From DOZZ01 sp963792655 (GTDB lineage: Bacteria; Acidobacteriota; Terriglobia; Bryobacterales; Bryobacteraceae), in NCBI GenBank assembly GCA_963792655.1, contig CAWBWU010000001.1:620001-684000 (forward strand): 64,000 bases of DNA, written 5' to 3'. Below, in pieces: positions 54,729-63,331 of the stretch; positions within the stretch are counted from its first letter, which is position 1, and each line of letters begins with the position of its first letter. Under the pieces are notes generated by a model. It did not search any database. It saw only the letters and a program-made list of their open reading frames with translations, and was not told where the DNA came from. The translations under genes were made by a program, and so were the position numbers.

Positions 54729-55739
54729 CTAGCGCACCCGCTCTATCAGCAGTTGGGCGACCGCGTTCCTGCGGCAATTAATTGCCCGCTGCAGAGGAGT
54801 ATCGCCCTTGCTGTCTTGCGCATCGATCGCGGCGCCACAATCGAGCAGCGCACGGGCAATCTCCACGTAACCGCGTCTTGCCGCCATGTGGAGCGCGGTC
54901 GCACGGGTGACGCCTCCGCTTGCGTTCACTTCCGCGCCCGCTCCGATGAGTGTGTGCACCAACTCGGGACCTTGTTGCGACCCGCATTCGTTTGCGACGT
55001 GATACAGCGGAGGATGGCCGCCGCTGTCCTGAACATTCGGGTCGGCGCCGAGTCGCAGTAACAACGTGACCACTTCGACGCATCCGGCGCCAGAGGCAAA
55101 ATGCAAAAGTGTTCTACCCGCAAAGCGCCCCGATATCAGTGAGGGTTCACGTTCGAGCGCCTGGACCACGAAGCCGATCAATTCGGCGTGGCCGGACCGC
55201 ACCATCCGCGCCAGCAGTCCCACAAATATCGATGGTCGCGAAGCAAACTGCGGTGCGAGCGCGAGAGCTTCCTGATCCCGGCCAAGGGCGATCGCGCTGA
55301 CGGTTTCATCTAGATGACGCTGCGCCGCCCAACGTAACCCCAGTTCTGAATGTGGCGGTTGATCAGCTTGCTTGCCGACCACGTAGGCGGAGCTATGCAA
55401 GAACAATTGAGTCAAGGCCTTCCGGGTCTCCTCATCGAGGGGAGCCGCTTCGAGCGCTGCGTTCATGTGCTTCAACCACGCGCCTCGCTCGGCAGGGCCG
55501 ACACGAAACCGCGCATGTGATTCGCGCAGACTCAACCACCATCGGTGCTGAGTTTGCTCTTCGTCGCCATCCAAGAATTGAACTAAGAAGGCCGCGAACT
55601 CTTCTGTTGCACATCGCAGAGTTTTACCCGGGAACAATGGACGAAGAGTCTGGTCCCTCCCAACACGCGCGTAAAAATCCACTGCCAGCCGCTTGCAACC
55701 GGCCTCATCGCCTAACGCTTTCAGGACTTCTGAACGCAC
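54729..55739 (-). CDS. Truncated-haemoglobin/ankyrin-repeat fusion protein
   Basis: The protein has 336 residues, GTG start. Residues 1-125 are a group II truncated globin: VDFYARVGRDQTLRPLFPGK with the B10 Tyr, FLDGDEEQTQHRWWLSLRES, HARFRVGPAERGAWLKHMNA with the likely proximal His. After a linker, residues 185-336 form about four ankyrin repeats: RTLLHFASGAGCVEVVTLLL, HPPLYHVANECGSQQGPELV, TALHMAARRGYVEIARALLD, DTPLQRAINCRRNAVAQLLI. Globin-ankyrin fusions suggest haem-based O2 or NO sensing relayed by protein-protein contact. It lies upstream of recQ on the same strand; no obvious partner gene. Confidence 0.88.
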   Translation of the reverse strand: MRSEVLKALGDEAGCKRLAVDFYARVGRDQTLRPLFPGKTLRCATEEFAAFLVQFLDGDEEQTQHRWWLSLRESHARFRVGPAERGAWLKHMNAALEAAPLDEETRKALTQLFLHSSAYVVGKQADQPPHSELGLRWAAQRHLDETVSAIALGRDQEALALAPQFASRPSIFVGLLARMVRSGHAELIGFVVQALEREPSLISGRFAGRTLLHFASGAGCVEVVTLLLRLGADPNVQDSGGHPPLYHVANECGSQQGPELVHTLIGAGAEVNASGGVTRATALHMAARRGYVEIARALLDCGAAIDAQDSKGDTPLQRAINCRRNAVAQLLIERVR

Positions 55740-55831
55740 CTACGGAAGAGTGTACGCGTGAAATCACGTGCCGCGCACGTAAGTAAGCGGGTACAGATCC
55801 TGCTTGCTTTCGCGCGCGGCTCGCAAAACCC

Positions 55832-58051
55832 TCAGCGCTTGAACTGGCGAACCAGGCTTTTGATGATGCGCTCGCTGAGCGTCCCGAATGGTTGGTCGGT
55901 AGTCATGTAGGTCCAGGTCGCTCCGCGTTTGAATCGATCTTCGTTGACGAAGTGAATTTCGTCACCGGAGATTTCTGCTGTCTCAAATGCGGCCGTAACC
56001 TCTTCATGAAGCCGCACATGCAGGTCATCGTAAATGCCTTCGACTCCGGTGAGGAATTCGTAAAGCGGATCGCGGCCGCCCCATTGCACCCAATGAATTC
56101 CTCCGCGCAACTCGGCGACGTTGGCCAGGTAGTCCGGCCATAGATCGTCAATGACATAAAGCGCGATGCGACGGCCTGCGCGCTGCAATTGCTCGCTGCC
56201 GACTTGCTCTTGGAGTGATTGAAACTTCGACTCCGGTAAGAGAGAAGCGATGCTCCATTCCGGTGAAAGCAGAATGTTCCGGCGCAAATGCGAGACTTCG
56301 CGCCGGTGCAGGTCGACAAGCGATTCATACTTCCACAGCATTTGGCGTATGGCCATGTTCTGACCTTCGGCGGTCCGCTGGACGCTTGCGACGTTGCGGT
56401 TCTCGCCGATGCCGTAGCGCACCAGCAGATCATCTTCGAGGCTGAGGAAGAAGCGCGATGAGCCCGGGTCACCCTGGCGGCCCGCACGGCCGCGCAACTG
56501 ATTGTCGATGCGGCGCGCATCATGCCGCGTGGTGCCGAGCACGCACAAACCGCCGAGCTCGATCACCCGCTGCTGTTGTTCCGGATGCGACCCGCCGAGC
56601 ACGATGTCCGTACCGCGGCCAGCCATGTTGGTCGAGATTGTCACCGCGCCAATTGTGCCCGCCTCAGCCACAATTGCGGCTTCCGCCTCATCGTGGCGCG
56701 CATTCAGTACGGCATGTGGAATGCCGCAGAGATGCAGGCGGCGGCTGAGCCGTTCCGATTCTTCAACGCTTGCCGTGCCGACCAAAACAGGTCGGCCCGT
56801 GGCGTGAACTTTGGCGATCTCCTTGACCAATGCTTCGTCGCGCGCCGCTTTCGTGGAGTAAACGATGTCCTCCAGGTCCTCGCGAATGACCGGGCGATTA
56901 GTCGGGATGACAACCACCGGCAGGTTGTAGAATTTCCAGAACTCTCCAGCTTGCGTGGCTGCGGTGCCGGTCATTCCGCAGATGCGTTCGTACTGTGCGG
57001 CAAGGCTTTGGATCGTAATCGAGCCAAGAATGCGGCCCTGATCTTTCAGCGCGACGTGTTCCTTCGCTTCGATGGCGGAGTGTAAGCCGGCCGGCCACCG
57101 GCGATTCTCGGCGATTCGGCCTTTGCATGCGTCCACCAGTTCGATGACATTGTTCTTGACGATGTAATCGACATCACGCCGCAAGAGCACATGGGCGTGC
57201 AAGGCATCCTGGATCGCAGTGTGTGCGTCCAGGTTTTCTGGCGAGAAGATGTTACGGCAGCCCAGCGCAGACTCGACGCGCGCGATACCCGCATCGGTGA
57301 GTTGGACATCGCGCGCAAACTCCCCTGCAAAATAATCCGCGTGCGGTCGCAGTGTCCGGACAATCGCGTCGGCGCGATGGGCCAGCGACTCGTGGCTGGC
57401 GTCACCGCCCGCGATCACTAAGGGAATGCGGGCTTCATCAAGCAGGATGGAGTCAGCTTCATCGATGACAGCGAAGGCGAGTTCGCGCTGCACAATCTGC
57501 TCGGGTTCACGCGCCAACCCGTCACGCAGCAGATCGAATCCGATCTCATTCGCCGTGGCGTACAAGACGTCGCAGCCATACGCGGCGCGCCGTACGTCGG
57601 GTGGCGTGTGCTGGCTGAGATAACCGACCGTCAATCCGAACCATCGATAGATTTCTCCCATCCACTCGGAATCGCGCTTTGCGAGGTAGTCATTGGCGGT
57701 CAGCACGTGAACGCCGCGTCGTTGTAATGCGAACCAGACAATGGCCGGCACAGCCGCCAGAGTCTTGCCCTCCCCGGTTTGCATCTCGGCAATGTTGCCG
57801 CCCTGGAGTGCGAGCGCGCCAAGTAACTGCGTATCGAACATACTCATCCCGAGTACTCGTTCGGCGATGACAGTAGTGATCGCGAAGACCTCAGTGACAC
57901 TTGGGCTTGTGCTCTGGTTGTACGCGATAAGTTTCAGTTGGGCATCGGTAAGCGCGGATAACTCCGTTTGCCGGCGCCGGATAGTGGCTAAGTTGGCGGT
58001 GGCCTGACGATTGGCCAAGCCGAGAAAATTAATGACTTTGGCTAGAGACAC
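55832..58051 (-). CDS. secA2: Accessory SecA-like preprotein translocase ATPase
   Basis: The protein has about 739 residues, GTG at 58051 behind AAAAGGAGAGG. The motor is complete: EMQTGEGKTLAAVPAIVWFA, AVIDEADSILLDEARIPLVI, GMTGTAATQAGEFWKFY, NMAGRGTDIVLGG and RGRAGRQGDPGSSRFFLSLE. It is shorter than housekeeping SecA (about 850-950) and lacks the C-terminal Cys-rich zinc-binding tail; the sequence diverges after residue 580. This points to a second, accessory SecA for a subset of substrates. A MerR-type regulator and a small possible exported protein lie directly upstream. No accessory SecY is in view. Confidence 0.88.
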   Translation of the reverse strand: MSLAKVINFLGLANRQATANLATIRRRQTELSALTDAQLKLIAYNQSTSPSVTEVFAITTVIAERVLGMSMFDTQLLGALALQGGNIAEMQTGEGKTLAAVPAIVWFALQRRGVHVLTANDYLAKRDSEWMGEIYRWFGLTVGYLSQHTPPDVRRAAYGCDVLYATANEIGFDLLRDGLAREPEQIVQRELAFAVIDEADSILLDEARIPLVIAGGDASHESLAHRADAIVRTLRPHADYFAGEFARDVQLTDAGIARVESALGCRNIFSPENLDAHTAIQDALHAHVLLRRDVDYIVKNNVIELVDACKGRIAENRRWPAGLHSAIEAKEHVALKDQGRILGSITIQSLAAQYERICGMTGTAATQAGEFWKFYNLPVVVIPTNRPVIREDLEDIVYSTKAARDEALVKEIAKVHATGRPVLVGTASVEESERLSRRLHLCGIPHAVLNARHDEAEAAIVAEAGTIGAVTISTNMAGRGTDIVLGGSHPEQQQRVIELGGLCVLGTTRHDARRIDNQLRGRAGRQGDPGSSRFFLSLEDDLLVRYGIGENRNVASVQRTAEGQNMAIRQMLWKYESLVDLHRREVSHLRRNILLSPEWSIASLLPESKFQSLQEQVGSEQLQRAGRRIALYVIDDLWPDYLANVAELRGGIHWVQWGGRDPLYEFLTGVEGIYDDLHVRLHEEVTAAFETAEISGDEIHFVNEDRFKRGATWTYMTTDQPFGTLSERIIKSLVRQFKR

Positions 58052-58085
58052 GTATCCTCTCCTTTTGTTTTTCGACGAGTGTTGC

Positions 58086-58355
58086 TTACGCGAAAAGAGA
58101 AAGAGAAGGTGGCGGACGTTGAAAAAGTGCGGCGCTGCTGGGCTCTGGACGGGGTTTGGAAACGTAAGCCGGTGAAGCAAGCGGAGCCCGGCGCCGGCAA
58201 TCAACCGCACGGATGTCTTGCGAGCGTTGTTGCCGAACCGAAACGCGCGAGATGCAAACTACGGGTTCAAGCGGGGTGGCGGGTGCGATCGCGCCGTGCA
58301 TCGTAAGCACGGCAAGCAAGGCAGCGAAAATCAGTTTCACGGACGCCCGCGCCAT
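58086..58355 (-). CDS. Possible small exported protein between MerR regulator and SecA
   Basis: The frame encodes 89 residues. The N-terminus MARASVKLIFAALLAVLTMH looks like a signal peptide, followed by a proline-, serine- and arginine-rich remainder without recognisable domains. No clear ribosome binding site precedes the ATG. Evidence for it being a gene is the signal peptide and its position between two genes on the same strand. It may be spurious. Confidence 0.3.
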   Translation of the reverse strand: MARASVKLIFAALLAVLTMHGAIAPATPLEPVVCISRVSVRQQRSQDIRAVDCRRRAPLASPAYVSKPRPEPSSAALFQRPPPSLSLFA

Positions 58356-58439
58356 TCGACCGAGTTTCGCACATCCATTGGAGCTGAGTACAAAGTTTTA
58401 ATTACCGATTTGCAGCGACGTGTTGTTCAGCTGCGCTGT

Positions 58440-58941
58440 TTAACCCAGTTGTTCTTTTCTACCGCTGCTCGCTGTTTCGGATTTCGCCGGCTTGCGCCCG
58501 ACTGCATCCAGCCGCTTCATTTGATCCGTCACGCACACCAGAAACATGGGCTGCCGCGCGTTCTTCATGAGATCGATTACACGTCCAGGGTCGTCTTCGA
58601 GATAGATGTGTTTGCCGTCCGTCAGCAGGTGCATATCTGACCCGCCGCCTGCTACTTCGGAAAGCCGCTTGCCCATTTCCTTTTGCAAGAAACCGCAACA
58701 CACGCCGAATCTTCTGGAGCGAGAAGCCCTTTTGACGGAGAGCCGCAATGACCGAGACTTCGAGCACTTCCTGCGAGGTGTAAACGCGCCGGTGCCCATC
58801 CTGGCGCGGTGAAACGACGCCGCGCTCGTCCCACCACTGCAATTGCCGGAGGCTCACGCCGGACACGCGCGATACCTCGCTGCTGGTGAAAACTTCATCG
58901 CCCGAGGTGACGACGGAACGCGATTTCTTTGTTTTGAACAT
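58440..58941 (-). CDS. MerR-family transcriptional regulator, one frameshift
   Basis: The corrected protein has about 166 residues. The N-terminal winged helix has VFTSSEVSRVSGVSLRQLQW, WDERGVVSPRQDGHRRVYTS and EVLEVSVIAALRQKGFSLQK, typical of MerR proteins. Removing one base near 58686 continues the product as KEMGKRLSEVAGGG, then LLTDGKHIYLEDDPGRVIDL, an effector-type alpha/beta region. Without the correction the tail is arginine-rich and implausible. It lies upstream of the SecA-like gene on the same strand and may control it. Confidence 0.8.
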
Positions 58942-59067
58942 TTCGCAGCACCCCTGTTCCGCTGAGCAGCGCGGTTATCAGATTGTACTCAATTTCCGGA
59001 TTGGTGGTCAGGGGGGCGGGCTAAGTCGTTGTCTGTTAAGATGAAGGTTCCAATTCCCGGAGTATTC

Positions 59068-59772
59068 GTGGCATCTGAATTTACGCGTAGAGAACTGAAT
59101 AGCAATCCTGTCGCAGTTGGTGTCGAGCATAGCGTCGACTACTTCTCCTTACATCGCTCGCAGATTATCAAGATCGTCGCCGCGGTTGTTTTGCTGGCGA
59201 TTCTGATCGGCGGCTTCTTCCTGTGGCGGAACCATCAGCAGGACGTTCGCCGGGCGAAGCTGGGAGAAGCGTTCACCACGCAGGATGCCTATGTCGGCCC
59301 TCTTAACGCTCCCATCGGTTTGAGCTTCCCGACTCAGGAAGCCAAAGACCAGGCCGTCAGCAAGGCTTTCAGCGCTGTCGCCGCAGAGTTCCCCGGCACG
59401 CACGAAGGTAGCATTGCGCAGTTTTACGTCGCCTCTGCGCAACTTAAGAACAACAATCTGACGGAAGCACGCAAGAACTTGCAGACCCTCGCGGACTCCG
59501 GAGATAAAGAGTATGCGTCGCTGGCCAAGATGTCGCTGGCGCAGCTGGATTACTCCGAGAACAAGCCTGCCGAGGGCGAGAAACTGTTGCGCGACATCAT
59601 TGCGAACCCGACGGAACTGGTCTCGAAGGAAGAAGCGACCATCACTCTTGCGCGCCACCTTGGGCAGACCAATCCCGCGCAGGCGCGTGCTCTTCTGCAG
59701 CCGCTTCTTCTGGCCGGCGGCGCCATCGGCCAGGAAGCGAACGTCGCGATTACGGAACTGAACGGCAAGTAG
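59068..59772 (+). CDS. YfgM-like tetratricopeptide membrane protein
   Basis: The protein has 234 residues. The GTG at 59068 has CGGAG seven bases upstream, and the product begins VASEFTRRELNSNPVAVGVE. A membrane helix near residues 33-52 (IVAAVVLLAILIGGFFLW) is followed by periplasmic helix-turn-helix repeats, including AQFYVASAQLKNNNLTEARK and YASLAKMSLAQLDYSENKPA. This is the YfgM/BamD-like layout of ancillary SecYEG or outer-membrane assembly partners. It lies nine bases upstream of dgt. Earlier starts to 59029 remain possible. Confidence 0.75.
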   Translation: MASEFTRRELNSNPVAVGVEHSVDYFSLHRSQIIKIVAAVVLLAILIGGFFLWRNHQQDVRRAKLGEAFTTQDAYVGPLNAPIGLSFPTQEAKDQAVSKAFSAVAAEFPGTHEGSIAQFYVASAQLKNNNLTEARKNLQTLADSGDKEYASLAKMSLAQLDYSENKPAEGEKLLRDIIANPTELVSKEEATITLARHLGQTNPAQARALLQPLLLAGGAIGQEANVAITELNGK

Positions 59773-59780
59773 CCGCCGCG

Positions 59781-60893
59781 ATGCTCGGCAGTCTGCGATT
59801 TGCCTCGGAAGCAACGCGCGGCCGCCGCTATCCCGAACCATCCCATCCGTATCGCGGTGAGTTCGTTCGCGATCGTGATCGCGTGATCCACTCGCGTGCA
59901 TTTCGCCGCCTTGAGGCCAAGACGCAGGTGTTTGCGGCCGGGGTGTCCGATCATTTTCGCAACCGGCTAACGCACACTATCGAAGTCACACAGATCGCCC
60001 GCACCATCGCAGCCGCGCTTGAACTGAATGGCGAACTGGTGGAAGCGCTTGCGCTGGTTCACGACATCGGGCATCCGCCTTTCGCGCACGCCGGTGAAGC
60101 GGAACTGAATCGCCAGATGCAAAAGTATGGCGACCGTTTTGACCACAACGAACATGCGCTGCGCATCGTCGAGAGCTTTGAGCAAACTTACCCGCGCTTT
60201 CCCGGCTTGAACCTCAGCTTCGAGGTGCGCGAAGGCATTCTGAAGCATTCAAAAGACCTGGACGCGAACACCGTGTGGCAGGAATACTTGCCGGGCTTGC
60301 GCCCGCCGCTCGAGGCTCAGTTGATCGACCTGGCCGATGAGATTGCCTACAATGCGGCCGATCTGGACGACGGAATGTCTGCCGAACTGATCGCTGTTGG
60401 CGACCTCGCGCAGAACGTGCCGGCCTTCGCAGATGTTTTCGAAGCAGTAGAAACTTCATTCCCCGGCGCGAGCGAACACGAGCAGTATCAGGAGGCTTTG
60501 CGGCGGCTGATCGACCGCCTGGCGACGGGACTGATCGAGGGCACCGTCAGCGCGGCTCAATCAGCAGGCGTTAGCAACAGCAGTGCTGTTCGCGAGCATC
60601 CTTCGCGGCTCGCTTGTTTCACCGCGCAGTGTGAATCGGATTCGAAGGCTATCAAGCGTTTTCTGCATTCGCGCGTATACGCTTCGGAGACCATCGAACA
60701 GGATCGTCTCTCGTCCACGCACCGCATCGCGACCATGTTCCAGTATTTCGTGGAAGACCCTTCACGGCTGCCAGTCGCGTATGCGGATGAAGCGCGCAAC
60801 ATGCCGGCACACCGCGTGGTCTGCGACTACATTGCGGGCATGACGGATTTCTTTTTCGACCGCACTACGCCCAGCTTTTCGCCGATCGCTTGA
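59781..60893 (+). CDS. dgt: Deoxyguanosinetriphosphate triphosphohydrolase (dGTPase-like)
   Basis: The protein has 370 residues of the HD superfamily. It hydrolyses dGTP, or other dNTPs, to nucleoside and triphosphate. Signatures are RDRVIHSRAFRRLEAKTQVF, NRLTHTIEVTQIARTIAAAL, the HD motif ALVHDIGHPPFAHAGEAELN, FDHNEHALRIVESFEQ and LADEIAYNAADLDDGM. Length is that of the shorter dGTPase type. Together with dut it controls nucleotide pools. It follows the TPR gene closely and ends two bases before the end of a convergent small gene. Confidence 0.93.
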   Translation: MLGSLRFASEATRGRRYPEPSHPYRGEFVRDRDRVIHSRAFRRLEAKTQVFAAGVSDHFRNRLTHTIEVTQIARTIAAALELNGELVEALALVHDIGHPPFAHAGEAELNRQMQKYGDRFDHNEHALRIVESFEQTYPRFPGLNLSFEVREGILKHSKDLDANTVWQEYLPGLRPPLEAQLIDLADEIAYNAADLDDGMSAELIAVGDLAQNVPAFADVFEAVETSFPGASEHEQYQEALRRLIDRLATGLIEGTVSAAQSAGVSNSSAVREHPSRLACFTAQCESDSKAIKRFLHSRVYASETIEQDRLSSTHRIATMFQYFVEDPSRLPVAYADEARNMPAHRVVCDYIAGMTDFFFDRTTPSFSPIA

Positions 60894-61043
60894 TCAATTC
60901 TCGACAGTCGTAAAGCTCGACAACTCGGCGTAGCGCACGATGTAGATCTTTTCGATCTGGCGCGCGATCTCTGCGGCTAAGCGCTCGGGCATCTCGTCAG
61001 CATCGTGCTCCACCTGGACTTTGAAAAACATATTCGTGCGCAT
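60894..61043 (-). CDS. 49-residue conserved-looking small protein
   Basis: The ATG at 61043 gives MRTNMFFKVQVEHDADEMPE, continuing RLAAEIARQIEKIYIVRYAE and LSSFTTVEN. It is a compact amphipathic strand-helix-strand product with no membrane segment. A weak GAGTGAG lies just before the start. It is nine bases downstream of the rlmD stop on the same strand, and its stop directly abuts the convergent dgt stop. The good packing and protein-like composition make it a likely small gene. The function is unknown. Confidence 0.6.
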   Translation of the reverse strand: MRTNMFFKVQVEHDADEMPERLAAEIARQIEKIYIVRYAELSSFTTVEN

Positions 61044-61052
61044 CTCACTCGA

Positions 61053-62276
61053 TCATAAGAGAACCAGTTGCGCGATGGTTTCGATGTGGAACGTCTGCGG
61101 GAATAAATCGATCATCGTCAGGCGCTCCAGGCGGTAATGGTTTGCGAGCAGCGGGCCGAGATCGCGCGCGAGCGTTGCCGGATCGCAAGATACAACATGA
61201 ATGCGCGGGGGCAGTATCTCGAGAAATTTGCTCACCGTGAATTTGCCAAGTCCAGCGCGCGGCGGGTCGGCAAGAATCAGATCGGGCGCGAGCAGTACGC
61301 CACGCAGATGCTCTTCCACTTGCAGCGCATCGAGACGAATCGCGGCACCAGCGTTCGCCGCGTTGTGCGCCAGATCGCGCGCCGCACCCGACCCGCTCTC
61401 TACAGCCATCACCTTCTGGAAGCGCCGCGCAAGCGGCAGTGAGAAGAGCCCCACGCCGGCATACAAATCGAGCGCGCTCGTGCCCTGAGCATCTCCAATG
61501 GCGGCGGCAATCATCCGATCAATCAGGAAGCGGTTTACCTGAAAGAAGGATCCGCCGCCGACGCGAAAATCGAACTCTCCCGCGCGGTACGTAAGTGAAC
61601 CGTCGACGAAGCCCGGCAGTTCTTCAGCGCACCACTCGAAGAAACGCCGCGCGATCGGTTGCGACGACGCGAGTACGTTCAATTGCACGCTGGTCTCGTC
61701 GGTGAACAACTCGATCTCTTCGAGGAAGCGGGGCCAGCGGCGGTCTTTGGCCATGCGGGCCAGCGCTCCGATGCACTCGTTCAGCCTGGGCGATGAGATG
61801 GGGCAATGGTCTATCGCGCAGAATGTGTGCGAACGCATTTCGCGATAGCCGACCTCACGATTCTGCACATGCAATTGCACGCGGTTGCGGTATTGGTAAG
61901 GCTCCGCCGCGATGACCTCAATTTCCGGAAGCGTTTCGATTTTGCCCACGCGCCGCATCGTCTCGATCAATATGCCGCGCTTGGCTTCCAATTGCGCCGC
62001 ATAGTCGAGGTGCTGATAATGGCAGCCGCCGCAGCGTCCGAAGTAAGGGCACTGCGGAGCGACGCGATGCGCGGAAGGCTCAAGCACATCGACCAATCGC
62101 GCGCGTTGTGTGCCGGCGCGGACCGGCTCGAGCTCAACCGAAACGACTTCGCCGGGAGCCGCAAAGGGAGTGAAGATGACCTGGCCTTCCGCACGGCTCA
62201 ATGCATCTCCGCCGTAGACCAGCTTTTCAATAGTGAGATTCACGTTACGATGAAAAATTCCGTCAGTCGTAACCAT
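61053..62276 (-). CDS. rlmD: 23S rRNA (uracil-5-)-methyltransferase RlmD/TrmA family
   Basis: The protein has about 407 residues. The N-terminal TRAM-like region (VNLTIEKLVYGGDALSRAEG, FTPFAAPGEVVSVELE) precedes the Fe-S cysteines CPYFGRCGGCHYQHLDYAAQ. The methyltransferase core has GSFFQVNRFLIDRMIAAAIG, ALDLYAGVGLFSLPLARRF, LILADPPRAGLG, and the catalytic Cys in VVSCDPATLARDLGPL. It uses S-adenosylmethionine to methylate a uracil in rRNA. The ATG at 62276 overlaps the trpS ATG in CATG. A GTG at 62243 (VNLTIEKL) is an alternative start. Confidence 0.92.
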   Translation of the reverse strand: MVTTDGIFHRNVNLTIEKLVYGGDALSRAEGQVIFTPFAAPGEVVSVELEPVRAGTQRARLVDVLEPSAHRVAPQCPYFGRCGGCHYQHLDYAAQLEAKRGILIETMRRVGKIETLPEIEVIAAEPYQYRNRVQLHVQNREVGYREMRSHTFCAIDHCPISSPRLNECIGALARMAKDRRWPRFLEEIELFTDETSVQLNVLASSQPIARRFFEWCAEELPGFVDGSLTYRAGEFDFRVGGGSFFQVNRFLIDRMIAAAIGDAQGTSALDLYAGVGLFSLPLARRFQKVMAVESGSGAARDLAHNAANAGAAIRLDALQVEEHLRGVLLAPDLILADPPRAGLGKFTVSKFLEILPPRIHVVSCDPATLARDLGPLLANHYRLERLTMIDLFPQTFHIETIAQLVLL

Positions 62277-63261
62277 GAGAACACGTGTCTTCTCCGGGGT
62301 CCAACCCACCGGCAACCTGCACATCGGCAATTATCTGGGCGCGCTGCAGAACTTTGTGCGCATGCAGCAGGATTACGAGTGCATCTTCTGCATCGTCGAT
62401 CTGCACGCCGTCACCGTGTTTCAGAAGCCTGAAGAACTGCGCGCGAAGATCGTGGAGCTCGCAGCGCTGTTCCTCGCCGTGGGCATCGATCCGAAGCAGT
62501 CGTCGATCATGGCGCAATCCATGGTGCCAGGCCACAGTGAACTCGCATGGATGCTGACCTGCGTAACGCCACTCGGCTGGTTACAGCGCATGACGCAGTT
62601 CAAAGCCAAAGCGGAGAAGCAGGAGACCACCGGCGACGGCATCCTGCAATACCCGGTGTTGATGGCGGCCGACATTCTGCTTTATCAGGCCGGCGTGGTT
62701 CCGGTGGGCGATGACCAGGCGCAGCACCTGGAACTGACACGCGACATTGCGCAGCGCTTCAACTCGATGTACGGCGACACCTTCGTGGTGCCACAGACAC
62801 GGTTGCCCATGGTGGGCGCGCGAGTGATGGGTTTGGACGATCCCACAAGCAAGATGAGCAAGTCCACCATCGGCGCGCACCACGCGGTGGCATTACTCGA
62901 TGCACCCGAGAAGATTCGCAAGACCATCCTGCGCGCGACGACCGACTCGAACCCCGCCGTCGATTACGCGCAGATGGGTCCGGGCGTCGAGAACCTGCTG
63001 AACATTTACCAGGCGTTCACAGGCTGGACCAAGGAAGCGATGCAGGCGCACTTTTCCGGCATGCGCTATGGCGATTTGAAGAAGCAAGTTGCCGAGGCTG
63101 TGATCGCACATCTGGAACCGATTCAGAAGCGTTACGCGGAGATCGCGCGCGAGCCGGGCTATGTGGATTCGATTCTTCGCGAGGGGGCTGACCGCGTGCG
63201 GTCAATCGCGGAGTCAACGGTCCAACTGACAAAAAGCCGAATGGGGCTCTACACAGCCTAG
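62275..63261 (+). CDS. trpS: Tryptophanyl-tRNA synthetase
   Basis: The protein has 328 residues. Class I signatures are complete: HIGH as TGNLHIGNYLGAL, the KMSKS loop as DPTSKMSKS, and the tryptophan/AMP-binding DGILQYPVLMAADILLYQAG and PVGDDQAQHLELTRDIAQRF. Length is standard for bacterial TrpRS. Its start overlaps the divergent rlmD start by two bases. No leader peptide or T-box is visible between them, since there is no intergenic space. Confidence 0.97.
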   Translation: MRTRVFSGVQPTGNLHIGNYLGALQNFVRMQQDYECIFCIVDLHAVTVFQKPEELRAKIVELAALFLAVGIDPKQSSIMAQSMVPGHSELAWMLTCVTPLGWLQRMTQFKAKAEKQETTGDGILQYPVLMAADILLYQAGVVPVGDDQAQHLELTRDIAQRFNSMYGDTFVVPQTRLPMVGARVMGLDDPTSKMSKSTIGAHHAVALLDAPEKIRKTILRATTDSNPAVDYAQMGPGVENLLNIYQAFTGWTKEAMQAHFSGMRYGDLKKQVAEAVIAHLEPIQKRYAEIAREPGYVDSILREGADRVRSIAESTVQLTKSRMGLYTA

Positions 63262-63331
63262 GCCAAGCGAAAGCGGCATCCGGCATGCCAGAACTGTAGA
63301 CTTACAAAGAAGTCCGTGGGAGGAGGTAACT

